Positions 27,551 to 36,251 of a stretch of 64,000 nucleotides of DNA are shown piece by piece (position 1 is the stretch's first letter; each line of letters begins with the position of its first letter). The stretch spans positions 4,464,001-4,528,000 of the forward strand of contig NZ_LR594662.1 in assembly GCF_901827175.1 (NCBI RefSeq), in the 5' to 3' direction. The DNA comes from Variovorax sp. RA8. Its GTDB lineage: Bacteria > Pseudomonadota > Gammaproteobacteria > Burkholderiales > Burkholderiaceae_C. The notes under the pieces were generated by a model. It did no database searches. It was not told the DNA's origin and saw nothing but the letters and a program-made list of their open reading frames with translations. A program made the position numbers and the translations under genes.

Positions 27551-28411
27551 TCAAAGACTGATCGCCGCGATTCCGGTCAGCACGACCACGGCACCAACGA
27601 TGCGGCGCGCGAGATGGCTCTCCCGAAAGAGTATGTACGCGAAGAGGGAACCGATGATGATTGACGACTCGCGCAGGGGGGCGACAAGCGCAAGCGGTGC
27701 CGTCAGCATGGCGTTCAGCACGAGGATGTAGGCCAATGGGGAGAAGATGGCCACGACGAGAATAGGCACGGCATTGGTACGGAGTGCCGTGTAGATATGC
27801 AGTCGCTGTCGCAGTGCGCCCGGCGTCAGAATCAGGCTTTGCAGCAGAAGTGTTCCCGCGTAATAGCTAGCTGGCGTCAAATGCAGCGACGTGACCGCGT
27901 AACTGTCCCAGACGGTATAGCTGGCTATGGTGGCGCCTGTAGCGCCCCCCCAAAGCATGCCCTGGAGCGGGCGGCTACTTCCGCTTCTGAACGGGTTGCC
28001 AGCGACGACGAGGACGCCTGCGACGAACAGGAGCGCCCCGAAAAGCGCCACGAAATTAAGCCGCTCCCCCAGAAGAAGAATCGCAAACAGCATCGTGAGC
28101 ACCGGCCCTGTGCCACGGGCGATCGGATAAACCACCCCAAGGTCGGCGCGATCGTAGCCAGCCTGCAAGGTCAGAGAGTACGCAATGTGCAATGCAGCCG
28201 AAACGGCGGCTGCCACCCCGAGCCGCCAATCCATCACCTGCTGTCCTTGCACCATGAGACCGATACCGATCGGAACCCACAGGAGCGTCGAAGCGCAACT
28301 GTAGGCCCAGACGAACAGCAAAGTGTTTCCCCGCTTGTACTTCGAGGCCAGGTTCCACACCGCATGCGCTACCGCTGCGGCAAGAACCATTGCGATGGTG
28401 CCGGGCTGCAT
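27551..28411 (-). CDS. DMT-superfamily transporter (EamA domains)
   Basis: 286 residues from ATG 28411; the frame is open upstream but overlaps the RpiR gene. About ten hydrophobic segments form two EamA repeats, starting AMVLAAAVAHAVWNLASK and with ERLNFVALFGALLFVAGVL ending the first repeat. It is an inner-membrane metabolite exporter or importer with unknown substrate. It lies 7 bases downstream of the RpiR-type regulator on the same strand, and the pair are probably co-transcribed. Confidence 0.83.
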   Translation of the reverse strand: MQPGTIAMVLAAAVAHAVWNLASKYKRGNTLLFVWAYSCASTLLWVPIGIGLMVQGQQVMDWRLGVAAAVSAALHIAYSLTLQAGYDRADLGVVYPIARGTGPVLTMLFAILLLGERLNFVALFGALLFVAGVLVVAGNPFRSGSSRPLQGMLWGGATGATIASYTVWDSYAVTSLHLTPASYYAGTLLLQSLILTPGALRQRLHIYTALRTNAVPILVVAIFSPLAYILVLNAMLTAPLALVAPLRESSIIIGSLFAYILFRESHLARRIVGAVVVLTGIAAISL

Positions 28412-28418
28412 CAGGGCA

Positions 28419-29303
28419 TCAGGAAATGTCAGGCAGATCAATTCCCGCCCGCTCTGCCCAGCGGCTGCGCTCTTGATCGCGTAGAGCGAGGGCGGCGACC
28501 AACGCATCAAGAACGACGAGCTGGGCCAAACGACTCCCCGCAGCGGCCATCTGTGCCGGTAGTGGCGCGCCGCCGACGACAAGCGCGACGTCCGCGAGGG
28601 TTGCCAAAGGCGTGTCGTACTGATTGGTGACTGCGATCAGCGAGGCGCCGGCCGAGGATGCTGCATCGGCGACGGCTAGCGTTGAAGAGGTGCGACCAGT
28701 CGAGCTGACCGCAATGACGACGTCTTCTGCGCCTAGAAGCCGCGCCGCGATCATGGCCGACAAATGATCCGAGATGCCCACGGTCATCACGCCGATCGCA
28801 CGCAGACGGAAGACCGCATCGGCGGCAACCGTCGAGGAAGGGCCAGCACCGAATGCAAATACCTGCCGCGCATGCTGGATCAAGCCGACGGCCTTGTCCA
28901 GCGCAGAGAGTTCGATGGCCCCACTGAGCGCAGTCAGTGCATCGGTACCGGCACGAATGGATGTTTCCAGCACGGAGCCCGACATCGCGCCCGCAGTGAG
29001 TACTTCAGGCAGAGAGAAGAACCGGGCTGTGCCGCGAGCACGAGCGATCTCGATCTTCAGTTCGGTAAAACCGCTGAACCCGAGCGCACGCGCGGCGCGG
29101 ATCACGGTCGGCGGCGAAACGCCGGCCCGGGCGGCAACCTGTGCGGTCGTGTTCGCGCCGACAAACAAGGGATCGGCGAGCAAGAGATCGACAACTTTCG
29201 CCTCACTTGCGGCGAGATCGCCGCTTCGAGCTTGAATGCTGCCGATCCACTGCTGTAACCGACGCTCGCCTTCGGAAACTCCGTTACCTACATCGCATTT
29301 CAT
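28419..29303 (-). CDS. RpiR/MurR-family transcriptional regulator (HTH + SIS)
   Basis: 294 residues from ATG 29303. The N-terminal HTH_6 domain (SEAKVVDLLLADPLFV, AARAGVSPPTVIRAARALGFSGF) is followed by a C-terminal SIS sugar-phosphate domain, with VFAFGAGPSSTVAADAVFRLRAIG and VIAVSSTGRTSSTL. It is divergent from the ketopantoate-reductase-like gene, with a 14-bp palindrome next to its start codon. No clear ribosome site precedes ATG 29303; a TTG at 29339 would add 12 residues, and leaderless translation is another option. Confidence 0.83.
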   Translation of the reverse strand: MKCDVGNGVSEGERRLQQWIGSIQARSGDLAASEAKVVDLLLADPLFVGANTTAQVAARAGVSPPTVIRAARALGFSGFTELKIEIARARGTARFFSLPEVLTAGAMSGSVLETSIRAGTDALTALSGAIELSALDKAVGLIQHARQVFAFGAGPSSTVAADAVFRLRAIGVMTVGISDHLSAMIAARLLGAEDVVIAVSSTGRTSSTLAVADAASSAGASLIAVTNQYDTPLATLADVALVVGGAPLPAQMAAAGSRLAQLVVLDALVAALALRDQERSRWAERAGIDLPDIS

Positions 29304-29304
29304 G

Positions 29305-29318
29305 TGTAATATATTACA
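29305..29318. promoter_or_regulatory. Perfect 14-bp palindrome, probable RpiR operator
   Basis: TGTAATATATTACA is a perfect palindrome located one base upstream of the RpiR ATG and 60 bases before the divergent ketopantoate-reductase-like gene. It lies in a strongly AT-rich patch in GC-rich surroundings. RpiR proteins often bind short AT-rich palindromes, so autoregulation and control of both divergent units is the simplest reading. Confidence 0.6.
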
Positions 29319-29378
29319 TTCCCCGCATGAGGGTCGCAACCGGCCCGTGGATAGATGCCGTTAAAGGAATCCACTTTC

Positions 29379-30275
29379 ATGAACACTGAAATCAATGCAG
29401 CTGTCGCTGTCGTGGGTCCCGGTGCGATCGGCACCACGGTCGCGGCGATGCTGCATGAGGTTGGCCGCACGCCATCGCTGTGTGGACGGACTCTCCGCGA
29501 TCACCTGACGTTGCTAGAGGGCAGCCACTCCATGACCGTTCCCGGCCCGGTTCGGACGAGCCCTAAGCAGATCACTCGCACGGCTGATCTTGTCTTTCTC
29601 GCGGTCAAGGCCACGCAGATCGAGGCGGCAGCAGAATGGCTCGCCGTGCTGGTCGGTCCAGAAACCGTCGTGTGCGTTCTGCAGAACGGGATCGAACAGG
29701 TGCAGAGGGTTGGCCCACACGCTCCACGCGGGCGCATCATTCCCGCTGTCGTGTGGTTTCCTGCACAGGCGCAATCCGATGCCTCGGTACGCCTGCGCGG
29801 GGACGTTCGCCTAACCCTGCCAGACACTGCAGCTTCCCGCGTCGTGGCCGAAGCGCTGCAAGGCACACGGTGCGCCGTGGACTTGGCCGCAGACTTCAGC
29901 GCTTTGGCTTGGCGCAAGTTGGTGCAGAACGCGGTAGCTGGGCTCATGGCGCTCACGCACCGTCGTTCGGGCATGTTCAGCCGCGCTGACATCGCTGAGC
30001 TAACCCTTGCCTATGCGCGGGAATGTCTGGCCGTGGCCCGGGCTGAAGGTGCCGAACTCGGCGACGAAGTGCCGCAGGAGATCCTCGAAAAATTCCAGGC
30101 GGCGCCGACGGACATGAGCACCTCCATCCTCACGGATCGAGAAGCTGGTCGGCCCCTCGAATGGGATATCCGCAACGGTGTCGTCGCACGTCGCGGACGG
30201 GCTCACGGCATTTCAACGCCGATAAGCGACGTTTTGTTGCCGCTCCTCGCGGCTGCAAGCGACGGTCCAGGCTGA
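29379..30275 (+). CDS. Ketopantoate reductase (PanE/ApbA) family protein
   Basis: 298 residues from ATG 29379, which has AAAGGAA 10 bases before it; ATG 29355 is a weaker alternative. The N-terminal NAD(P)-binding motif is VVGPGAIGTTVA. The C-terminal domain has the catalytic lysine in WRKLVQNAVAG and EWDIRNGVVARRGRAHGISTP. Catabolic PanE-like proteins reduce or oxidise other 2-oxo or 2-hydroxy acids, so the substrate need not be ketopantoate. It is divergent from the RpiR gene and followed 11 bases later by a broken TauE-like gene. Confidence 0.82.
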   Translation: MNTEINAAVAVVGPGAIGTTVAAMLHEVGRTPSLCGRTLRDHLTLLEGSHSMTVPGPVRTSPKQITRTADLVFLAVKATQIEAAAEWLAVLVGPETVVCVLQNGIEQVQRVGPHAPRGRIIPAVVWFPAQAQSDASVRLRGDVRLTLPDTAASRVVAEALQGTRCAVDLAADFSALAWRKLVQNAVAGLMALTHRRSGMFSRADIAELTLAYARECLAVARAEGAELGDEVPQEILEKFQAAPTDMSTSILTDREAGRPLEWDIRNGVVARRGRAHGISTPISDVLLPLLAAASDGPG

Positions 30276-30286
30276 CCCTGCGGCCT

Positions 30287-31003
30287 ATGCCCTCGCTATC
30301 GCTTATTTTCCTCCTCGCTCTTGGCGCAGGAGTCCTCAGCGGTGTTGTTGGTACAGGCTCGTCGTTGATCATGCTGCCAGCCCTTGTGACCTTGTACGGG
30401 CCACGAAGCGCGGTGCCCATCATGGCGATCGCCTCCCTGTTCGGCAATATCGGGCGTGTGATCGTCTGGTAGCACGAAATTCGCTGGCGGCCCGTGCTGG
30501 CCTACTCGCTGACTGGGGTCCCACCGCCGTGTTGGGCGCCCACACGCTGCTGACAATTCCACCCGCCATCCTGGACGTATTCCTGGCCGCCTTCTTCCTC
30601 GCGATGATCCCGCTGCGCCGCATCATCAGGCGCGCTCATATCCACCTGCGCATCTGGCATATGGCCTTCGCCGGGGCGCTGGCCGGATTTCTTACCGGAT
30701 TAGTACTGTTCACCGGCCCGCTCAGCGTGCCGGTATTCTCCGGTTCCGGCATGAGCGGCGGAGCATTCCTCGGATCGGAGGCGGCAAGCGCAATCTTGCT
30801 CTACGCGGGCAAGCTCTGCACCTTCGGCGCATCCGGCGTGCTCATCCCCCGTTGTTTCGCGAGGACTCACGATCGGCCTTGCGTTGCTCGCTGGTTCGAT
30901 GATCGCGAAGCGTCTCGTCAAGCGGCTCCAAACGCATACCTTCGAGCTTCTCATTGATGCCGCGCTCGTCGCGGGAGCGGCAGGAATGATCCTCGCCTGT
31001 TGA
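30287..31003 (+). pseudogene. TauE/SafE-family membrane exporter, multiply broken
   Basis: Starts normally at ATG 30287 with LLALGAGVLSGVVGTGSSLIMLPAL. It is then hit by an in-frame TAG at 30470-30472 (VIVW, stop, HEIRW), a frame change near 30530 (before the AHTLLTIPPAIL part) and another near 30850, after SGVLIPRC. The final part, GLTIGLALLAGSMIAKRL, runs to a TGA at 31001-31003. Three independent lesions make a sequencing error unlikely; this is a decayed gene. It probably formed one unit with the ketopantoate-reductase-like gene. Confidence 0.8.
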
Positions 31004-31051
31004 CGCTCGCTGAAAACTGACCCACCGGGGTCAGTTCACCGCAAGCGTCAA
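31000..31051. repeat. 52-bp bipartite inverted repeat
   Basis: An inner perfect 9-bp stem (AACTGACCC at 31015-31023 with GGGTCAGTT at 31028-31036, 4-base loop) sits inside an outer 8-bp stem (TTGACGCT at 31000-31007 with AGCGTCAA at 31044-31051). It overlaps the end of the TauE pseudogene and precedes the end of the convergent CoA-ligase gene. There is no T-run on either side, so it is not a classical terminator. The sequence resembles ends of insertion sequences placed head to head, which would fit the scar zone to its left. Confidence 0.55.
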
Positions 31052-31114
31052 CACAGTGATGATCGACCGGACGCTCAAGGGCACGTCAGAAAGGGCGATC
31101 ACAAACTATCTGGA

Positions 31115-32773
31115 CTAGGGACTTGAGCGTGAGTTGGTTGCGGATGTCGCGCGCTCCTTGACTCGCTCGGCTTCCTGCAACTGGCGCCATGCGACCTTTC
31201 CTGTGGCCAGTTTAGGAAGCTGCTCCACGAAGTCCACCATCCGTGGATATTTGTAAGCCGCCATCCTGGCCTTGCACCAGTCGATGATGTCCTGAGCATG
31301 CACCCGTGCTTCGGCCGCGTCGTTCAGCACGATCACAGCCTTCACGGTTTCTCCGCGGTAGGGGTCGTTGGCGGCGATCACACAAGCCTCTCGGACGTCG
31401 GGGTGCTCATGCAGCAGTGCTTCGATCTCGGAGGGCCATACCTTGTAGCCCGAAGCGTTGACCATGCGCTTGATCCGGTCGACGATGAAGAAGTACCCTT
31501 CATGGTCCACATACCCAAGATCGCCACTGCGAAAGAACCGGTTGCCGTCCAGCTCGATGAACGCCTCGCGGGTCGCCTGCTCGTTGCGCCAATAGCCTTC
31601 GAACAGCTTGTCGCTGGAAATGGCGATCTCCCCCACCTCGCCCTGCGGCAACTCTTGCAGACTCTGTGTGTCAACAATGCGGACATCCGTGTCGAACAGG
31701 GGTACGCCTAGGCATTGGCGCTTGAAGTGCGCGGCGGGATTGCCAGTGAAGAGCATGCCTTCGGACAGTCCATAGCTTTCGAGATAGTCAAGCCCGAGGC
31801 GGGCCTTGGCGCGCTCGCCCACCGCCTGCGGCAGGCCGGCACCGCCGCCGCCGAGGCGCCGCAATGCGCTCAGATCGTGGCTTTCCAACTGTGGGCTGGC
31901 CAGAAAGTCGATCAGCATGGTGGGCGTCGTGTTCCAGTGCGTGACCCCGTACCGCGCCATCAGTTCGGCGGCCGCATTTCGATTCCACCGCGGAAGCAGA
32001 ACGAGCGCCCCGCCGACGTAGATCGGCGTGTTCATCATGTTTTGCATTCCCGAGATGTGAAAGAACGGCATCACCGCGAGCACGACTGTCTTCGACTGCA
32101 TTCCCATCCAGTGCGCAACCGTGTTGATGCTCGCCATCATCGAGCGATGCGTGTGCATGCAGCCCTTGGGACTTCCGGTCGTCCCCGAGCTGTAGAGGAT
32201 CACAGCCAACTGTGAGGGATCGTGATCGACGGGCCGATTGGGTACGCGACCAGCGGCCGTCGCGGCAGCGAAATCATGCACCTTCTGTGGGTGGTCCTCT
32301 CCCCTGCCGCGGGCTGCTGAAGCGCCCGTCACGATCACCGCCGATAATTCGGAGAACTCCTCCATGGTCAGCAGCTCCCCTAGATTTTCGGCGCTGCAGA
32401 ACGCCACCCGCGCCTCGCTGTCCCTGCGGTAGTGCCCGAGCTCGCCGTGCTTGTTCATCGGATTTACCGGGACCAGCACCGCGCCGAGTCGCAAGATCGC
32501 GTAGTACGCGATCACGAACTCCCGGCAGTTCTGCATGTACACCATGACCCGGTCGGCCGCCTTCACGCCCAGGTCCTGCTCCAGGTAGCCGGCCAGCCGG
32601 TCCACCTCTTCAAGCAAGCCGCTGTAGGTCAGGGAACCATGCAGGTCGAACAGTACCGCCTTGTCGGGAAAGCGTGTCGCCGAAACGAACAGATTGAAGT
32701 AGAGGTTCGTGGCCGGCGTGGTCAGCTGATGAGGAAGATGCTGAGGCCATGTGCGGACTTGGTACGGCGTCAT
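31115..32773 (-). CDS. AMP-forming acyl-CoA ligase
   Basis: 552 residues of the ANL superfamily. The P-loop-like motif is ILYSSGTTGSPKG, the A8 hinge is IKRMVNASGYKVWPSEIE and the catalytic lysine is in LPKLATGKVAWR. It would activate a carboxylic acid with ATP and CoA. It is the last gene of the minus-strand operon that begins with the thiolase-like gene at 39634, 12 bases downstream of a Bug gene. The proximity of a dedicated receptor suggests the acid comes from outside the cell. Substrate class (aliphatic, aromatic or pyridyl-alkanoic) cannot be read from sequence. Confidence 0.88.
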   Translation of the reverse strand: MTPYQVRTWPQHLPHQLTTPATNLYFNLFVSATRFPDKAVLFDLHGSLTYSGLLEEVDRLAGYLEQDLGVKAADRVMVYMQNCREFVIAYYAILRLGAVLVPVNPMNKHGELGHYRRDSEARVAFCSAENLGELLTMEEFSELSAVIVTGASAARGRGEDHPQKVHDFAAATAAGRVPNRPVDHDPSQLAVILYSSGTTGSPKGCMHTHRSMMASINTVAHWMGMQSKTVVLAVMPFFHISGMQNMMNTPIYVGGALVLLPRWNRNAAAELMARYGVTHWNTTPTMLIDFLASPQLESHDLSALRRLGGGGAGLPQAVGERAKARLGLDYLESYGLSEGMLFTGNPAAHFKRQCLGVPLFDTDVRIVDTQSLQELPQGEVGEIAISSDKLFEGYWRNEQATREAFIELDGNRFFRSGDLGYVDHEGYFFIVDRIKRMVNASGYKVWPSEIEALLHEHPDVREACVIAANDPYRGETVKAVIVLNDAAEARVHAQDIIDWCKARMAAYKYPRMVDFVEQLPKLATGKVAWRQLQEAERVKERATSATNSRSSP

Positions 32774-32785
32774 TGAACCCTCACC

Positions 32786-33769
32786 TCAATCGACGGTGAT
32801 GTTGAAATCCGTGATGGCCTTTGCCCATGTCTTCCGATCGCGGGCCACCCTCTGACCGAAGGCCGCTTCATCGCCGCCGGTGGGCTCCTGCCCCGTTGCC
32901 AGGATGCGCGCCGCGATGTCCTGACGCTGGACTGCCTTGACGATCAGTTGGGACAGCTGCTCTACGATCGCCTTGGGTGTCCCGGCAGGCGCGAAGATGC
33001 CGCAGAATCCGCTAGCGTTCATCTCGGGAAAGCCTGCCTCGATGAAGGTCGGCACGTCCGGCAACAGCACGGAGCGAATGGGATTCGCCACCGCGAGGAT
33101 CCGGATCTTGCGGGTGTCCGCCTGCTGCTTGTACGTGCCGACCGCGCCCCACCCGCTGGTGATGTGACCCGCAAGAACGTCCTGCATCGCGGGCATCTCG
33201 CCGCCGTAGGGCACATGGACCAGCTTGATGCCGGCATGCTGCGAGAACTGCTCGGCCCAGATGTGTGCCGATGTCCCTTTCCCGTAGGAGCCATAGCTCA
33301 GCTTGCCCGGCTCGGCCTTGGCCAGCGCGACGAAGGACTTCAGGTCGGTGACCGGCACGTTGGCTCCCACCCCGAAGACCACCGGCGTGTTCGACACTTC
33401 GGCCACCGGCGCGAGGTCGCTCAGCCGGTAAGACGAGCTCTTGCGCAGCAGGTCGGCTTGCAGGACGCCCGTGTGCGTGATGAGCAGCGTGTGCCCGTCC
33501 GGCGCGGATTGCGAAACCGCCGTGGCCGCGATCATGCCGCCCGCCCCGGTCTTGTTCTCCACGATGACGGGTTGCTTCAGTTCCCTGGTGAGCTCCTCAC
33601 TGAGAACCCGCGCGATCGTGTCGATGCTGCCACCCGGGTTGGTCGGCACGATGAGCTTGATGGGCCTGTTGGGGAAAGCAGGCTGGGCCGAGGCCAGCGT
33701 TCCTGCGGTTGCCATGACGGCAGCAAGAGCGAGGCCCTTGCAACTTGAGAAAAAGACGCGACGCTTCAT
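32786..33769 (-). CDS. Bug-family tripartite tricarboxylate receptor (5)
   Basis: 327 residues. Signal peptide (LALAAVMATAGTLASAQ), Bug motifs IKLIVPTNPGGSIDTIARVL and VENKTGAGGMIAAT. It lies inside the second CoA operon between an acyl-CoA dehydrogenase (74 bases upstream) and the CoA ligase (12 bases downstream). It is probably the periplasmic receptor for the acid handled by the ligase. No TctAB membrane partners are nearby. Confidence 0.88.
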   Translation of the reverse strand: MKRRVFFSSCKGLALAAVMATAGTLASAQPAFPNRPIKLIVPTNPGGSIDTIARVLSEELTRELKQPVIVENKTGAGGMIAATAVSQSAPDGHTLLITHTGVLQADLLRKSSSYRLSDLAPVAEVSNTPVVFGVGANVPVTDLKSFVALAKAEPGKLSYGSYGKGTSAHIWAEQFSQHAGIKLVHVPYGGEMPAMQDVLAGHITSGWGAVGTYKQQADTRKIRILAVANPIRSVLLPDVPTFIEAGFPEMNASGFCGIFAPAGTPKAIVEQLSQLIVKAVQRQDIAARILATGQEPTGGDEAAFGQRVARDRKTWAKAITDFNITVD

Positions 33770-33843
33770 GGAGATTCCTTTGCTGCTTCAGGTGGGGGAA
33801 ATCAGTCGAAACCGTGAGGTGCGATAACAATCCGTACGCCACA

Positions 33844-34995
33844 TCAGGGCGCGGGGCCGTCGCCGGCAAAAGCGGGTTGCTCGGCGAACCGGGCCAAGTG
33901 ATGGTCGGTGTCGCCCAGCATCGACTCGATGACCGTGAGCCGCTTGACATGGTGGGAGACCGGCAGTTCGTCCATGAGCCCCATGCCGCCATGCAGTTGC
34001 ACGGCCTGCTGCGCAATGAACTTCATGGCCTGGCCGACGCGAACCTTCGCTGCCGAAGCCATGCGTCTGCGCTCCTGCGGATCGATGTCGGCCGACAGCG
34101 TGGCCGCCGCCAGCATCGCCACGGCGCGCGCCTGGGCAAGGTGGATGACCATGTCGACCATGCGATGCTGGAGAGCCTGAAAGCTGCCGATGGCAACGCC
34201 GAACTGCTGGCGGGTCTTGAGATACGCCAGAGTCTCTGTGTTCAGCATCTCCATGGCACCGACGGCTTCGCCGCACAGCAGCGCGATGCCGTAGTCTGTT
34301 GCCGCCTCCAGCATCTCCCAGCCGGCGCCCTCGGCGCACAGCAGGGACGATGCCGGGAGCTGGACGTTCGACAGCTCGACATGGGCCGCGCGAAGACCGT
34401 CGATGGTGCGATAGTCCCGAACATTCAGGCCCGGGGCGTCGCGAGGCACCAGACAGAGGGAAATGCCGCCGGTGTCGCGCCGCGCACCCGACGAGCGGGC
34501 GGACACGACGAGCTGGTGCGCCTGCGCGCCGTGCGTCACGACCGTCTTCACCCCGTTCAGCAGATAGCCGCCGTCGCTCGCTTTGGCCGTCGTCGCGATG
34601 TCGAAGAGATCGTGCCGGGATTGCCGCTCCCCCAGGGCACAAGCCAGCTTGAGCCGACCGGCGGCGATCTCCTCGAGCCGTGCCTCGTGCCGGCCGGACA
34701 GCATGAGAAACTGCGCGCCCATGGCGGTGGCGAAGCACGGCTCGACCACCAGGCCGCGCCCCAGTTCCTCCATCACGATGAACATGTCGAGGGCGCTCCC
34801 GTCGAAGCCGCCAACCGACGCCGGCATCGCCAGCGCCGTCACGCCCAGTTCGGCCAGGGCGTCCCAGGCTTTGCCGGACACGCCTTCGTCGCCGTGCACG
34901 ATCGCGCGGCGCTGCTCGAAGCCGTAGTCCTTTGCGATCCAGCGGCGCAGTGCATCGGCGAACTGCTGCTGTTCCTGTGTGTAGTCGAAGTTCAT
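33844..34995 (-). CDS. Acyl-CoA dehydrogenase (alpha type of a two-subunit pair)
   Basis: 383 residues with the acyl-CoA dehydrogenase fold: FAD-binding middle domain (ACALGERQSRHD region) and C-terminal helices with VQLHGGMGLMDELPVSHHVKR. The usual glutamate base at the C-terminal active-site position is not obvious, as in many members of heteromeric pairs. The adjacent gene at 35009 encodes a second dehydrogenase 13 bases upstream. Two such genes side by side, next to MaoC, DUF35 and thiolase genes, recall the heterotetrameric enzymes of steroid side-chain degradation. Confidence 0.87.
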   Translation of the reverse strand: MNFDYTQEQQQFADALRRWIAKDYGFEQRRAIVHGDEGVSGKAWDALAELGVTALAMPASVGGFDGSALDMFIVMEELGRGLVVEPCFATAMGAQFLMLSGRHEARLEEIAAGRLKLACALGERQSRHDLFDIATTAKASDGGYLLNGVKTVVTHGAQAHQLVVSARSSGARRDTGGISLCLVPRDAPGLNVRDYRTIDGLRAAHVELSNVQLPASSLLCAEGAGWEMLEAATDYGIALLCGEAVGAMEMLNTETLAYLKTRQQFGVAIGSFQALQHRMVDMVIHLAQARAVAMLAAATLSADIDPQERRRMASAAKVRVGQAMKFIAQQAVQLHGGMGLMDELPVSHHVKRLTVIESMLGDTDHHLARFAEQPAFAGDGPAP

Positions 34996-35008
34996 GTCGG
35001 CACGCTCC

Positions 35009-36205
35009 TCACAAGCCCAGCACCAGCTTGGCCACGACGTTCTTCTGGATCTCGTTCGAACCGCCGTAGATCGCGATCTTTCGATGGTTCAGGTACAGCG
35101 AGGCCAACGGGGCCGCGTCATCGTTGTCGGCGGCGCTGTGCATCCGCTCCCCGGTAAGAAACGCCGGGTCGAAAGGGGCGCCGTAGGGCCCCACTGCCTC
35201 GAGCATCAGCTCGGTGATGCCCAGTTGGATCTCGCTGCCCTTGATCTTCAGCATGGAGGCCTCCGGCGGGGGCGCCTTTCCGTGGCTCGTCTGGGCGATG
35301 GTCTTGCGCACGAGCATTTCGAGCCCCATGAGCTCGATCTCCAGCGAGGCCACCTTCGCGGCGAACACCGGATCGTTCAGCAGCGACTTGCCGCTCTTGT
35401 GCTGCTTGCGAGCGAGCTGCTTGAGAAGACCCAGCTCCCGCTTGGACCGGCCCACCGCAGCGATGTTCGTGCGCTCGTGGCTCAGCAGGTACTTGGCATA
35501 GGTCCAGCCCCTGTTCTCCTCGCCGATCAGGTTCTCGACGGGAACCTTGACGTTGTCGAAGAACACTTCGTTCACCTCGTGTTCCTCATCGAGCATGATG
35601 ATGGGCCGCACGGTGATTCCGGGGCTGTCCATGTCGATGAGCAGGAAGGAGATGCCCTCCTGCTTGCGCGCCTGCGCGTCGGTGCGCACGAGGCAGAAGA
35701 TCATGTTGGCGTACTGCGCCCAGGTGGTCCAGGTCTTCTGACCGTTCACGACGTAGTGGTCGCCCACGCGCTCGGCGCGCGTCTTGAGCGCGGCCAAGTC
35801 GGAGCCCGCGCCAGGTTCGGAGTAGCCCTGGCACCACCAGTCGTCGCAATTCAGGATGCGCGGCAGGTAGTGGCGCTTCTGCGCCTCGTTGCCGAAGGCC
35901 ATGATGACCGGCGCCACCATGTTGACTCCGAAGGGCATGATGATCGGCGCCCCAGCGGCGGCGCATGCCTCGTCCCAGATGTGGCGCTGCACCGCCGTCC
36001 AGCCCGTCCCCCCGTGCTCGACCGGCCAGTTGGCGCCGACCCAGCCCTGCGCGGCTACGATGCGATGCCAGCGCACGAAGTCCTCGCGGCCGAGCCGTTT
36101 GTGATGGCGCACCTTGGCTTGCAGGTCTGCGGGCAGGTTCTGGCGCAGCCAGGCGGCCACGGTCTCGCGGAAGGCAAGGTCCTGCGGGCTGTAGTTCAGA
36201 TCCAC
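35009..36205 (-). CDS. Acyl-CoA dehydrogenase (partner subunit)
   Basis: 398 residues. Clear motifs include WCQGYSEPGAGSDLAALKTRA (FAD-binding loop), GQKTWTTWAQYANMIF and IYGGSNEIQKNVVAKLVLGL at the C-terminus, where the flavin and the partner meet. It would introduce the alpha-beta double bond in the side-chain acyl-CoA together with the neighbouring dehydrogenase. It lies 46 bases after the SDR gene on the minus strand. Confidence 0.9.
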   Translation of the reverse strand: MDLNYSPQDLAFRETVAAWLRQNLPADLQAKVRHHKRLGREDFVRWHRIVAAQGWVGANWPVEHGGTGWTAVQRHIWDEACAAAGAPIIMPFGVNMVAPVIMAFGNEAQKRHYLPRILNCDDWWCQGYSEPGAGSDLAALKTRAERVGDHYVVNGQKTWTTWAQYANMIFCLVRTDAQARKQEGISFLLIDMDSPGITVRPIIMLDEEHEVNEVFFDNVKVPVENLIGEENRGWTYAKYLLSHERTNIAAVGRSKRELGLLKQLARKQHKSGKSLLNDPVFAAKVASLEIELMGLEMLVRKTIAQTSHGKAPPPEASMLKIKGSEIQLGITELMLEAVGPYGAPFDPAFLTGERMHSAADNDDAAPLASLYLNHRKIAIYGGSNEIQKNVVAKLVLGL

Positions 36206-36251
36206 GTTTTCTCCGTCGGTTCGGTTCTTTTTGAGGGCGCGGCGCGACTGG

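Noticed and set aside
31000..31051. Rho-independent terminator for the convergent genes
   Set aside because: The stem is strong, but there is no run of T on either strand, so it is reported as a repeat.
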